Shown piece by piece: positions 24,863-37,995 of a stretch of DNA of 64,000 nt (its first letter is position 1; each line of letters opens with the position of its first letter). The DNA lies in NCBI GenBank assembly GCA_964057225.1, contig OZ059898.1:9734001-9798000 (forward strand), in the 5' to 3' direction. The stretch is from Auanema rhodensis. Its lineage: Eukaryota > Nematoda > Chromadorea > Rhabditida > Rhabditidae. The notes below the pieces were generated by a model. That model did not search any database, was not told where the DNA came from, and saw only the letters and a program-made list of their open reading frames with translations. Position numbers and translations under genes: made by a program.

Positions 24863-25510
24863 TTAACTGATTGTCGGCTAAAATATGGTAACAGTTTTTA
24901 TAAAAAGTTTCCATGATTAGGATTAAACAAAAAAAAGAATTAAAGAGAAACACTTTTTGTTTACTTATTTGATTATAATACTTGAAATTTCAAAAACAGT
25001 AGAATAAAATTGAGAAAGCGACAAAAACAGTTGAACGATTTGAAGAGAATTGTAAGTTTTAGAAAAGAATTAAGGTTCAGCTATCTCTACTTTTAACTGA
25101 TTGTCGGCTAAAATATGGTAACAGTTTTTATAAAAAGTTTCCATGATTAGGATTAAACAAAAAAAAGAATTAAAGAGAAACACTTTTTGTTTACTTATTT
25201 GATTATAATACTTGAAATTTCAAAAACAGTAGAATAAAATTGAGAAAGCGACAAAAACAGTTGAACGATTTGAAGAGAATTGTAAGTTTTAGAAAAGAAT
25301 TAAGGTTCAGCTATCTCTACTTTTAACTGATTGTCGGCTAAAATATGGTAACAGTTTTTATAAAAAGTTTCCATGATTAGGATTAAACAAAAAAAAGAAT
25401 TAAAGAGAAACACTTTTTGTTTACTTATTTGATTATAATACTTGAAATTTCAAAAACAATAGAATAAAATTGAGAAAGCGACAAAAACAGTTGAACGATT
25501 TGAAGACAAT
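24863..25510. repeat. Local triplication of one 230-bp monomer
   Basis: Three consecutive monomers with the same diagnostic bases start near 24863, 25093 and 25323, at an exact 230-bp period. Two of the junctions share the word AATTAAGGTTCAG (near 25068 and 25298), which I did not see elsewhere. The third has a small change, CAATAGAATAAA for CAGTAGAATAAA. This is recent single-monomer expansion. Confidence 0.85.
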
Positions 25511-25776
25511 TGTAAGTTGAAGAAAAAAATTAAAGTTCAGCTATCTCTACTTTCAACTGATTAACGGCTAAAATATAGTAACAGTTTTTATTAAAAGTTT
25601 CCATGATTAAGATTAAACAAAGAAAAAAATCAAAGAGAAACACTTCTTGTATACTAATTTGATTATAACACTTGAAAATCCAACAAAAGTAAAATAAAAC
25701 TGTGAAAGCGGGTAAAACTGTTGAACTAAAACAGTCTTTATAAAATATAAATGATATATTTTTATAAAAGTGAAGT

Positions 25777-25822
25777 TGCATCGGCGTGGCAGGCGAGCAT
25801 TCTACCACTGAACCACCGATGC
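25777..25822 (-). pseudogene. tRNA-Gly remnant, T arm and B box deleted
   Basis: Same 25-bp deletion and same flank markers as at 24710, 1067 bp to the left. The distance to the next intact tRNA (1300 bp to 27077) is exactly 25 bp short of the 1325-bp spacing that follows. This shows the remnant occupies a normal cassette slot. Confidence 0.93.
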
Positions 25823-27076
25823 TTCGAAAATGTTAGATTGTTTCCGAAAAATTAGGAAAAGTCAAGTTCTACTGATTTGAAGAGAATTGTAAGTTTTAGA
25901 AAATAATTAAAAATTAGTTCTCTCTACTATTAACTGATTGTCGGCTAAAATATGGTAACAGTTTTTATAAAAAGTTTCCATGATTAGGATTAAACAAAAA
26001 AAAGAATTAAAGAGAAACACTTTTTGTTTACTTATTTGATTATAATACTTGAAATTTCAAAAACAGTAGAATAAAATTGAGAAAGCGACAAAAACAGTTG
26101 AACGATTTGAAGAGAATTGTAAGTTTTAGAAAAGAATTAAAGTTCAGCTATCTCTACTATTAACTGACTATCGGCTAAAATAAGGTAACAGTTTTTATTG
26201 AAAGTTTCCATGATTAAGATTAAACAAAGAAAAAAATCAGAGAGAAACACTTCTTGTTTACTTACTTGATTATAATACTTGAAATTCCAAAAACAGTAAA
26301 ATAAAATTGAGAAAGCGACAAAAACAGTTGAACGATTTGAAGACAATTGTAAGTTTAAGAAAAGAATTAAAGTTTAGCTTTGTCTACTATTAACTGAATG
26401 TCGGCTAAAATATGGTAACAGTTTTTATCAAAAGTTTCCATGATTAAGATTGAACAAAGAAAAAAAATCAAAAAGAAACACTTCTTGTTTACTTACTTGA
26501 TTATAATACTTGAAATTCCAAAAACAGTAGAATAAAATAGAGAAAACGACAAAAACAGTTGAACGATTTGAAGACAATTGTAAGTTTTAGAAAATAATTA
26601 AAAATTAGTTCTCTCTACTATTAACTGATTGTCGGCTAAAATATGGTAACAGTTTTTATAAAAAGGTTCCATGATTAGGACTAAACAAAAAAAAGATTCA
26701 AAAAGAAACACTTCTTGTTTACTTACTTGATTATAATACTTGAAATTCAAAAAAAAGTAAAAAACAATTGAGAAAGCGACATAAACAGTTGAACGATTTG
26801 AAGAGAATTGTAAGTTTCAGAAAAGAATTAAAGTTCAGCTATCTCTACTTTTAACTGATTAACGGCTAAAATAAGGTAACAGTTTTTATTGAAAGTTTCC
26901 GTGATTGAGATTAAACAAAGAAAAAAAAATCAAAGAGAAACACTTCTTGTTTACTTATTTGATTATAACACTTGAAAATCCAACAAAAGTAAAATAAAAC
27001 TGTGAAAGCGGGTAAAACTGTTGAACTAAAACAGTCTTTATAAAATATAAATGATATATTTTTATAAAAGTGAAGT

Positions 27077-27147
27077 TGCATCGGCCGGGAATCGAACCCG
27101 GGTCGCCCGCGTGGCAGGCGAGCATTCTACCACTGAACCACCGATGC
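27077..27147 (-). tRNA. tRNA-Gly-GCC: tRNA-Gly (anticodon GCC)
   Basis: Full-length consensus copy in a type B cassette. It belongs to a 1325-bp repeat whose next copy carries the tRNA at 28402. Confidence 0.97.
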
Positions 27148-28401
27148 TTCGAAAATGTTAGATTGTTTCCGAAAAATTATGAAAAGTCAAGTTCTACTGA
27201 TTTGAAGAGAATTGTAAGTTTTAGAAAATAATTAAAAATTAGTTCTCTCTACTATTTACTGATTGTCGGCTAAAATATGGTAACAGTTTTTATAAAAAGT
27301 TTCCATGATTAGGATTAAACAAAAAAAAGAATTAAAGAGAAACACTTTTTGTTTACTTATTTGATTATAATACTTGAAATTTCAAAAACAGTAGAATAAA
27401 ATTGAGAAAGCGACAAAAACAGTTGAACGATTTGAAGAGAATTGTAAGTTTTAGAAAAGAATTAAAGTTCAGCTATCTCTACTATTAACTGACTATCGGC
27501 TAAAATAAGGTAACAGTTTTTATTGAAAGTTTCCATGATTAAGATTAAACAAAGAAAAAAATCAGAGAGAAACACTTCTTGTTTACTTACTTGATTATAA
27601 TACTTGAAATTCCAAAAACAGTAAAATAAAATTGAGAAAGCGACAAAAACAGTTGAACGATTTGAAGACAATTGTAAGTTTAAGAAAAGAATTAAAGTTT
27701 AGCTTTGTCTACTATTAACTGAATGTCGGCTGAAATATGGTAACAGTTTTTATCAAAAGTTTCCATGATTAAGATTGAACAAAGAAAAAAAATCAAAAAG
27801 AAACACTTCTTGTTTACTTACTTGATTATAATACTTGAAATTCCAAAAACAGTAGAATAAAATAGAGAAAACGACAAAAACAGTTGAACGATTTGAAGAC
27901 AATTGTAAGTTTTAGAAAATAATTAAAAATTAGTTCTCTCTACTATTAACTGATTGTCGGCTAAAATATGGTAACAGTTTTTATAAAAAGGTTCCATGAT
28001 TAGGACTAAACAAAAAAAAGATTCAAAAAGAAACACTTCTTGTTTACTTACTTGATTATAATACTTGAAATTCAAAAAAAAGTAAAAAACAATTGAGAAA
28101 GCGACATAAACAGTTGAACGATTTGAAGAGAATTGTAAGTTTCAGAAAAGAATTAAAGTTCAGCTATCTCTACTTTAAACTGATTAACGGCTAAAATAAG
28201 GTAACAGTTTTTATTGAAAGTTTCCGTGATTGAGATTAAACAAAGAAAAAAAAATCAAAGAGAAACACTTCTTGTTTACTTATTTGATTATAACACTTGA
28301 AAATCCAACAAAAGTAAAATAAAACTGTGAAAGCGGGTAAAACTGTTGAACTAAAACAGTCTTTATAAAATATAAATGATATATTTTTATAAAAGTGAAG
28401 T

Positions 28402-28472
28402 TGCATCGGCCGGGTATCGAACCCGGGTCGCCCGCGTGGCAGGCGAGCATTCTACCACTGAACCACCGATGC
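28402..28472 (-). tRNA. tRNA-Gly-GCC: tRNA-Gly (anticodon GCC), T-loop variant
   Basis: Full length, type B cassette. The last T-loop base is A instead of T, giving loop TTCGATA. The base is one of the two free positions in the B box pattern, and stem pairing is unchanged, so function is probably kept. Confidence 0.94.
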
Positions 28473-29729
28473 TTCGAAAATGTTAGATTGTTTCCGAAAA
28501 ATTATGAAAAGTCAAGTTCTACTGATTTGAAGAGAATTGTAAGTTTTAGAAAATAATTAAAAATTAGTTCTCTCTACTATTTACTGATTGTCGGCTAAAA
28601 TATGGTAACAGTTTTTATAAAAAGTTTCCATGATTAGGATTAAACAAAAAAATGAATTAAAGAGAAACACTTTTTGTTTACTTATTTGATTATAATACTT
28701 GAAATTCCAAAAACAGTAGAATAAAATTGAGAAAGCGACAAAAACAGTTGAACGATTTGAAGAGAATTGTAAGTTTTAGAAAAGAATTAATGTTCAGCTA
28801 TCTCTACTATTAACTGATTAACGGTTAAAATAAGGTAACAGTTTTTATTGAAAGTTTCCGTGATTGAGATAACACAAAGAAAAAAAAATCAAAGAGAAAC
28901 ACTTCCTTCTTGTTTACTTATTTGATTATAACACTTGAAATTCCAACAAAAGTAAAGTAAAACTGTTAAAGCGAGTAAAACTGTTCAACGATTTGAAGAC
29001 AATTGTAAGTTTAAGAAAAGAATTAAAGTTTAGCTTTGTCTACTATTAACTGATTATCGGCTGAAATATGGTGACAGTTTTTATCAAAAGTTTCCATGAT
29101 TAGGATTAAACAAAAAAAAGAATCAAAAAGAAACACTTCTTGTTTACTTATTTGATTATAATACTTGAAATTCCAAAAACAGTAGAATAAAATTGAGAAA
29201 GCGACAAAAACAGTTGAACGATTTGAAGAGAATTGTAAGTTTTAGAAAATAATTAAAAATTAGTTCTCTCTACTATTAACTGATTGTCGGCTAAAATATG
29301 GTAACAGTTTTTATAAAAAGTTTCCATGATTAGGATTAAACAAAAAAAAGAATTAAAGAGAAACACTTTTTGTTTACTTATTTGATTATAATACTTGAAA
29401 TTCCAAAAACAGTAGAATAAAATTGAGAAAGCGACAAAAACAGTTGAACGATTTGAAGAGAATTGTAAGTTTTAGAAAAGAATTAAAGTTCAGCTTTCTC
29501 TACTATTAACTGATTATCGGCTAAAATAAGGTAACAGTTTTTATTGAAAGTTTCCATGATTAAGATTAAACAAAGAAAAAAATCAAAGAGAAACACTTCT
29601 TGTTTACTAATTTGATTATAACACTTGAAAATCCAACAAAAGTAAAAAAAAACTGTGAAATCGGGTAAAACTGTTGAACTATAACAGTCTTTATAAAATA
29701 TAAATGATATTTTTTTATAAAAGTGAAGT

Positions 29730-29800
29730 TGCATCGGCCGGGAATCGAACCCGGGTCGCCCGCGTGGCAGGCGAGCATTCTACCACTGAACCACTGATGC
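29730..29800 (-). tRNA. tRNA-Gly-GCC: tRNA-Gly (anticodon GCC), acceptor-stem variant
   Basis: Full length, type A cassette. Base 6 of the acceptor stem is A instead of G (GCATCAG), so the 6-67 pair becomes an A-C mismatch. The A box, B box and anticodon are intact. A single mismatch may be tolerated, but this is one of the weaker candidates for a working gene. The copies related at an 8195-bp shift (37925 and beyond) have the normal base. Confidence 0.88.
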
Positions 29801-29851
29801 TTCGAAAATGTTAGATTGTTTCCGAAAAATTATGAAAAGTCAAGTTCTACT

Positions 29852-32157
29852 GATTTGAAGAGAATTGTAAGTTTTAGAAAATAATTAAAAATTAGTTCTC
29901 TCTACTATTAACTGATTGTCGGCTAAAATATGGTAACAGTTTTAATAAAAAGTTTCCATGATTAGGATTAAACAAAAAAAAGAATTAAAGAGAAACACTT
30001 TTTGTTTACTTATTTGATTATAATACTTGAAATTCCAAAAACAGTAGAATAAAATTGAGAAAGCGACAAAAACAGTTGAACGATTTGAAGAGAATTGTAA
30101 GTTTTAGAAAAGAATTAAAGTTCAGCTATCTCTACTATTAACTGATTATCGGCTAAAATAAGGTAACAGTTTTTATTGAAAGTTTCCATGATTGAGATTA
30201 AACAAAGAAAAAAATCAAAGAGAAACACTTCTTGTTTACTAATTTGATCATAACACTTGAAATGCCAACAAAAGTAAAGTAAAACTGTTAAAGCGAGTAA
30301 AACTGTTGAACGATTTGAAGACAATTGTAAGTTGAAGAAAAAAATTGAAGTTTTGCTCTCTCTACTATTAACTGATTATCGGCTAAAATATAGTAACAGT
30401 TTTTATTAAAAGTTTCCATGATTAAGATTAAACAAAGAAAAAAAATCAAAGAAAAACACTTCTTGTTTACTAATTTGATCATAACACTTGAAATGCCAAC
30501 AAAAGTAAAGTAAAACTGTTCAAGCGAGTAAAACTGTTGAACAATTTGAAGATAATTGTAAGTTGAAGAAAAAAATTAAAGTTTAGCTCTCTCTACTATT
30601 AACTGAATGTCGGCTAAAATATGGTAACAGTTTTTATCAAAAGTTTCCATGATTAAGATTAAACAAAGAAAAAAAATCAAAAAGAAACACTTCTTGTTTA
30701 CTTACTTGATTATAATACTTGAAATTCCAAAAACAGTAAAATAAAATTGAGAAAGCGACAAAAACAGTTGAACGATTTGAAGACAATTGTAAGTTTAAGA
30801 AAAGAATTAAAGTTTAGCTTTGTCTACTATTAACTGATTATCGGCTGAAATATGGTGACAGTTTTTTTTAAAAGTTTTCATGATTAGGATTAAACAAAAA
30901 AAAGAATCAAAAAGAAACACTTCTTGTTTACTTATTTGATTATAACACTTGAAATTCCAACAAAAGTAAAGTAAAACTGTTAAAGCGAGTAAAACTGTTG
31001 AACGATTTGAAGACAATTGTAAGTTGAAGAAAAAAATTAAAGTTTAGCTCTCTCTACTATTAACTGATTATCGGCTAAAATATAGTAACAGTTTTTATTA
31101 AAAGTTTCCATGATTAAGATTAAACAAAGAAAAAAAATCAAAGAAAAACACTTCTTGTTTACTAATTCGATCATAACACTTGAAATGCCAACAAAAGTAA
31201 AGTAAAACTGTTAAAGCGAGTAAAACTGTTGAACAATTTGAAGACAATTGTAAGTTGAAGAAAAAAATTAAAGTTTAGCTCTCTCTACTATTAACTGAAT
31301 GTCGGCTAAAATATGGTAACAGTTTTAATAAAAAGTTTCCATGATTAGGATTAAACAAAAAAAAGAATTAAAGAGAAACACTTTTTGTTTACTTATTTGA
31401 TTATAATACTTGAAATTCCAAAAACAGTAAAATAAAATTGAGAAAGCGACAAAAACAGTTGAACGATTTGAAGACAATTGTAAGTTTAAGAAAAAAATTA
31501 AAGTTTAGCTTTGTCTACTATTAACTGAATGTCGGCTAAAATATGGTAACAGTTTTTATCAAAAGTTTCCATGATTAAGATTGAACAAAGAAAAAAAATC
31601 AAAAAGAAACACTTCTTGTTTACTTACTTGATTATAATACTTGAAATTCCAAAAACAGTAGAATAAAATAGAGAAAACGACAAAAACAGTTGAACGATTT
31701 GAAGACAATTGTAAGTTTTAGAAAATAATTAAAAATTAGTTCTCTCTACTATTAACTGATTGTCGGCTAAAATATGGTAACAGTTTTTATAAAAAGGTTC
31801 CATGATTAGGACTAAACAAAAAAAAGAATCAAAAAGAAACACTTCTTGTTTACTTACTTGATTATAATACTTGAAATTCAAAAAAAAGTAAAAAACAATT
31901 GAGAAAGCGACATAAACAGTTGAACGATTTGAAGAGAATTGTAAGTTTCAGAAAAGAATTAAAGTTCAGCTATCTCTACTTTTAACTGATTAACGGCTAA
32001 AATAAGGTAACAGTTTTTATTGAAAGTTTCCGTGATTGAGATTAAACAAAGAAAAAAAAATCAAAGAGAAACACTTCTTGTTTACTTATTTGATTATAAC
32101 ACTTGAAAATCCAACAAAAGTAAAATAAAACTGTGAAAGCGGGTAAAACTGTTGAAC
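29852..32157. repeat. tRNA-free satellite block, about 10 monomers
   Basis: Plain monomers. The left part matches 38047-39120 at a shift of 8195 bp and again 43356-44430. A private unit near 30340 reads AATTGAAGTTTTGCTCTC. Confidence 0.85.
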
Positions 32158-32207
32158 TAAAACAGTCTTTATAAAATATAAATGATATATTTTTATAAAA
32201 GTGAAGT

Positions 32208-32278
32208 TGCATCGGCCGGGAATCGAACCCGGGTCGCCCGCGTGGCAGGCGAGCATTCTACCACTGAACCACCGATGC
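32208..32278 (-). tRNA. tRNA-Gly-GCC: tRNA-Gly (anticodon GCC)
   Basis: Full-length consensus copy in a type B cassette. It opens the long B/A alternating run that ends at 43234. Confidence 0.97.
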
Positions 32279-33536
32279 TTCGAAAATGTTAGATTGTTTC
32301 CGAAAAATTATGAAAAGTCAAGTTCTACTGATTTGAAGAGAATTGTAAGTTTTAGAAAATAATTAAAAATTAGTTCTCTCTACTATTTACTGATTGTCGG
32401 CTAAAATATGGTAACAGTTTTTATAAAAAGTTTCCATGATTAGGATTAAACAAAAAAAAGAATTAAAGAGAAACACTTTTTGTTTACTTATTTGATTATA
32501 ATACTTGAAATTCCAAAAACAGTAGAATAAAATTGAGAAAGCGACAAAAACAGTTGAACGATTTGAAGAGAATTGTAAGTTTTAGAAAAGAATTAATGTT
32601 CAGCTATCTCTACTATTAACTGATTAACGGTTAAAATAAGGTAACAGTTTTTATTGAAAGTTTCCGTGATTGAGATAACACAAAGAAAAAAAAATCAAAG
32701 AGAAACACTTCCTTCTTGTTTACTTATTTGATTATAACACTTGAAATTCCAACAAAAGTAAAGTAAAACTGTTAAAGCGAGTAAAACTGTTCAACGATTT
32801 GAAGACAATTGTAAGTTTAAGAAAAGAATTAAAGTTTAGCTTTGTCTACTATTAACTGATTATCGGCTGAAATATGGTGACAGTTTTTTTTTAAAAGTTT
32901 TCATGATTAGGATTAAACAAAAAAAAGAATCAAAAAGAAACACTTCTTGTTTACTTATTTGATTATAATACTTGAAATTCCAAAAACAGTAGAATAAAAT
33001 TGAGAAAGCGACAAAAACAGTTGAACGATTTGAAGAGAATTGTAAGTTTTAGAAAATAATTAAAAATTAGTTCTCTCTACTATTAACTGATTGTCGGCTA
33101 AAATATGGTAACAGTTTTTATAAAAAGTTTCCATGATTAGGATTAAACAAAAAAAAGAATTAAAGAGAAACACTTTTTGTTTACTTATTTGATTATAATA
33201 CTTGAAATTCCAAAAACAGTAGAATAAAATTGAGAAAGCGACAAAAACAGTTGAACGATTTGAAGAGAATTGTAAGTTTTAGAAAAGAATTAAAGTTCAG
33301 CTTTCTCTACTATTAACTGATTATCGGCTAAAATAAGGTAACAGTTTTTATTGAAAGTTTCCATGTTTAAGATTAAACAAAGAAAAAAATCAAAGAGAAA
33401 CACTTCTTGTTTACTAATTTGATTATAACACTTGAAAATCCAACAAAAGTAAAAAAAAACTGTGAAATCGGGTAAAACTGTTGAACTATAACAGTCTTTA
33501 TAAAATATAAATGATATTTTTTTATAAAAGTGAAGT

Positions 33537-33607
33537 TGCATCGGCCGGGAATCGAACCCGGGTCGCCCGCGTGGCAGGCGAGCATTCTACCACTGAACCA
33601 CCGATGC
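33537..33607 (-). tRNA. tRNA-Gly-GCC: tRNA-Gly (anticodon GCC)
   Basis: Full-length consensus copy in a type A cassette, first of four in the 2194-bp series. The monomer left of it carries CCATGTTTAAG (near 33361) in place of CCATGATTAAG, a marker of this series. Confidence 0.97.
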
Positions 33608-34401
33608 TTCGAAAATGTTAGATTGTTTCCGAAAAATTATGAAAAGTCAAGTTCTACTGATTTGAAGAGAATTGTAAGTTTTAGAAAATAATTAAAAATT
33701 AGTTCTCTCTACTATTAACTGAATGTCGGCTAAAATATGGTAACAGTTTTTATCAAAAGTTTCCATGATTAAGATTAAACAAAGAAAAAAAATCAAAAAG
33801 AAACACTTCTTGTTTACTTACTTGATTATAATACTTGAAATTCCAAAAACAGTAGAATAAAATAGAGAAAACGACAAAAACAGTTGAACGATTTGAAGAC
33901 AATTGTAAGTTTTAGAAAATAATTAAAAATTAGTTCTCTCTACTATTAACTGATTGTCGGCTAAAATATGGTAACAGTTTTTATAAAAAGGTTCCATGAT
34001 TAGGACTAAACAAAAAAAAGAATCAAAAAGAAACACTTCTTGTTTACTTACTTGATTATAATACTTGAAATTCAAAAAAAAGTAAAAAACAATTGAGAAA
34101 GCGACATAAACAGTTGAACGATTTGAAGAGAATTGTAAGTTTCAGAAAAGAATTAAAGTTCAGCTATCTCTACTTTTAACTGATTAACGGCTAAAATAAG
34201 GTAACAGTTTTTATTGAAAGTTTCCGTGATTGAGATTAAACAAAGAAAAAAAAATCAAAGAGAAACACTTCTTGTTTACTTATTTGATTATAACACTTGA
34301 AAATCCAACAAAAGTAAAATAAAACTGTGAAAGCGGGTAAAACTGTTGAACTAAAACAGTCTTTATAAAATATAAATGATATATTTTTATAAAAGTGAAG
34401 T

Positions 34402-34472
34402 TGCATCGGCCGGGAATCGAACCCGGGTCGCCCGCGTGGCAGGCGAGCATTCTACCACTGAACCACCGATGC
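34402..34472 (-). tRNA. tRNA-Gly-GCC: tRNA-Gly (anticodon GCC)
   Basis: Full-length consensus copy in a type B cassette, 865 bp right of the type A copy at 33537. Confidence 0.97.
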
Positions 34473-35730
34473 TTCGAAAATGTTAGATTGTTTCCGAAAA
34501 ATTATGAAAAGTCAAGTTCTACTGATTTGAAGAGAATTGTAAGTTTTAGAAAATAATTAAAAATTAGTTCTCTCTACTATTTACTGATTGTCGGCTAAAA
34601 TATGGTAACAGTTTTTATAAAAAGTTTCCATGATTAGGATTAAACAAAAAAAAGAATTAAAGAGAAACACTTTTTGTTTACTTATTTGATTATAATACTT
34701 GAAATTCCAAAAACAGTAGAATAAAATTGAGAAAGCGACAAAAACAGTTGAACGATTTGAAGAGAATTGTAAGTTTTAGAAAAGAATTAATGTTCAGCTA
34801 TCTCTACTATTAACTGATTAACGGTTAAAATAAGGTAACAGTTTTTATTGAAAGTTTCCGTGATTGAGATAACACAAAGAAAAAAAAATCAAAGAGAAAC
34901 ACTTCCTTCTTGTTTACTTATTTGATTATAACACTTGAAATTCCAACAAAAGTAAAGTAAAACTGTTAAAGCGAGTAAAACTGTTCAACGATTTGAAGAC
35001 AATTGTAAGTTTAAGAAAAGAATTAAAGTTTAGCTTTGTCTACTATTAACTGATTATCGGCTGAAATATGGTGACAGTTTTTTTTTAAAAGTTTTCATGA
35101 TTAGGATTAAACAAAAAAAAGAATCAAAAAGAAACACTTCTTGTTTACTTATTTGATTATAATACTTGAAATTCCAAAAACAGTAGAATAAAATTGAGAA
35201 AGCGACAAAAACAGTTGAACGATTTGAAGAGAATTGTAAGTTTTAGAAAATAATTAAAAATTAGTTCTCTCTACTATTAACTGATTGTCGGCTAAAATAT
35301 GGTAACAGTTTTTATAAAAAGTTTCCATGATTAGGATTAAACAAAAAAAAGAATTAAAGAGAAACACTTTTTGTTTACTTATTTGATTATAATACTTGAA
35401 ATTCCAAAAACAGTAGAATAAAATTGAGAAAGCGACAAAAACAGTTGAACGATTTGAAGAGAATTGTAAGTTTTAGAAAAGAATTAAAGTTCAGCTTTCT
35501 CTACTATTAACTGATTATCGGCTAAAATAAGGTAACAGTTTTTATTGAAAGTTTCCATGTTTAAGATTAAACAAAGAAAAAAATCAAAGAGAAACACTTC
35601 TTGTTTACTAATTTGATTATAACACTTGAAAATCCAACAAAAGTAAAAAAAAACTGTGAAATCGGGTAAAACTGTTGAACTATAACAGTCTTTATAAAAT
35701 ATAAATGATATTTTTTTATAAAAGTGAAGT

Positions 35731-35801
35731 TGCATCGGCCGGGAATCGAACCCGGGTCGCCCGCGTGGCAGGCGAGCATTCTACCACTGAACCACCGATG
35801 C
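35731..35801 (-). tRNA. tRNA-Gly-GCC: tRNA-Gly (anticodon GCC)
   Basis: Full-length consensus copy in a type A cassette, exactly 2194 bp from 33537. Confidence 0.97.
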
Positions 35802-36595
35802 TTCGAAAATGTTAGATTGTTTCCGAAAAATTATGAAAAGTCAAGTTCTACTGATTTGAAGAGAATTGTAAGTTTTAGAAAATAATTAAAAATTAGTTCT
35901 CTCTACTATTAACTGAATGTCGGCTAAAATATGGTAACAGTTTTTATCAAAAGTTTCCATGATTAAGATTAAACAAAGAAAAAAAATCAAAAAGAAACAC
36001 TTCTTGTTTACTTACTTGATTATAATACTTGAAATTCCAAAAACAGTAGAATAAAATAGAGAAAACGACAAAAACAGTTGAACGATTTGAAGACAATTGT
36101 AAGTTTTAGAAAATAATTAAAAATTAGTTCTCTCTACTATTAACTGATTGTCGGCTAAAATATGGTAACAGTTTTTATAAAAAGGTTCCATGATTAGGAC
36201 TAAACAAAAAAAAGAATCAAAAAGAAACACTTCTTGTTTACTTACTTGATTATAATACTTGAAATTCAAAAAAAAGTAAAAAACAATTGAGAAAGCGACA
36301 TAAACAGTTGAACGATTTGAAGAGAATTGTAAGTTTCAGAAAAGAATTAAAGTTCAGCTATCTCTACTTTTAACTGATTAACGGCTAAAATAAGGTAACA
36401 GTTTTTATTGAAAGTTTCCGTGATTGAGATTAAACAAAGAAAAAAAAATCAAAGAGAAACACTTCTTGTTTACTTATTTGATTATAACACTTGAAAATCC
36501 AACAAAAGTAAAATAAAACTGTGAAAGCGGGTAAAACTGTTGAACTAAAACAGTCTTTATAAAATATAAATGATATATTTTTATAAAAGTGAAGT

Positions 36596-36666
36596 TGCAT
36601 CGGCCGGGAATCGAACCCGGGTCGCCCGCGTGGCAGGCGAGCATTCTACCACTGAACCACCGATGC
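36596..36666 (-). tRNA. tRNA-Gly-GCC: tRNA-Gly (anticodon GCC)
   Basis: Full-length consensus copy in a type B cassette, exactly 2194 bp from 34402. Confidence 0.97.
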
Positions 36667-37924
36667 TTCGAAAATGTTAGATTGTTTCCGAAAAATTATG
36701 AAAAGTCAAGTTCTACTGATTTGAAGAGAATTGTAAGTTTTAGAAAATAATTAAAAATTAGTTCTCTCTACTATTTACTGATTGTCGGCTAAAATATGGT
36801 AACAGTTTTTATAAAAAGTTTCCATGATTAGGATTAAACAAAAAAAAGAATTAAAGAGAAACACTTTTTGTTTACTTATTTGATTATAATACTTGAAATT
36901 CCAAAAACAGTAGAATAAAATTGAGAAAGCGACAAAAACAGTTGAACGATTTGAAGAGAATTGTAAGTTTTAGAAAAGAATTAATGTTCAGCTATCTCTA
37001 CTATTAACTGATTAACGGTTAAAATAAGGTAACAGTTTTTATTGAAAGTTTCCGTGATTGAGATAACACAAAGAAATAAAAATCAAAGAGAAACACTTCC
37101 TTCTTGTTTACTTATTTGATTATAACACTTGAAATTCCAACAAAAGTAAAGTAAAACTGTTAAAGCGAGTAAAACTGTTCAACGATTTGAAGACAATTGT
37201 AAGTTTAAGAAAAGAATTAAAGTTTAGCTTTGTCTACTATTAACTGATTATCGGCTGAAATATGGTGACAGTTTTTTTTTAAAAGTTTTCATGATTAGGA
37301 TTAAACAAAAAAAAGAATCAAAAAGAAACACTTCTTGTTTACTTATTTGATTATAATACTTGAAATTCCAAAAACAGTAGAATAAAATTGAGAAAGCGAC
37401 AAAAACAGTTGAACGATTTGAAGAGAATTGTAAGTTTTAGAAAATAATTAAAAATTAGTTCTCTCTACTATTAACTGATTGTCGGCTAAAATATGGTAAC
37501 AGTTTTTATAAAAAGTTTCCATGATTAGGATTAAACAAAAAAAAGAATTAAAGAGAAACACTTTTTGTTTACTTATTTGATTATAATACTTGAAATTCCA
37601 AAAACAGTAGAATAAAATTGAGAAAGCGACAAAAACAGTTGAACGATTTGAAGAGAATTGTAAGTTTTAGAAAAGAATTAAAGTTCAGCTTTCTCTACTA
37701 TTAACTGATTATCGGCTAAAATAAGGTAACAGTTTTTATTGAAAGTTTCCATGTTTAAGATTAAACAAAGAAAAAAATCAAAGAGAAACACTTCTTGTTT
37801 ACTAATTTGATTATAACACTTGAAAATCCAACAAAAGTAAAAAAAAACTGTGAAATCGGGTAAAACTGTTGAACTATAACAGTCTTTATAAAATATAAAT
37901 GATATTTTTTTATAAAAGTGAAGT

Positions 37925-37995
37925 TGCATCGGCCGGGAATCGAACCCGGGTCGCCCGCGTGGCAGGCGAGCATTCTACCACTGAACCACCGATGC
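37925..37995 (-). tRNA. tRNA-Gly-GCC: tRNA-Gly (anticodon GCC)
   Basis: Full-length consensus copy in a type A cassette. The sequence to its right departs from the 2194-bp series and instead matches that right of 29730 and 43234. Confidence 0.97.

Larger units (their letters stand above)
25870..28520. repeat. 1325-bp higher-order repeat, two copies
   Basis: Roughly 25870-27194 and 27195-28520 match at a shift of 1325 bp. Each ends in a type B tRNA (27077, 28402). Both share the private word AAAAGATTCAAAAAG (near 26693 and 28018). The preceding truncated unit at 25777 is the adjacent member of the same series. Edges are approximate. Confidence 0.78.
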
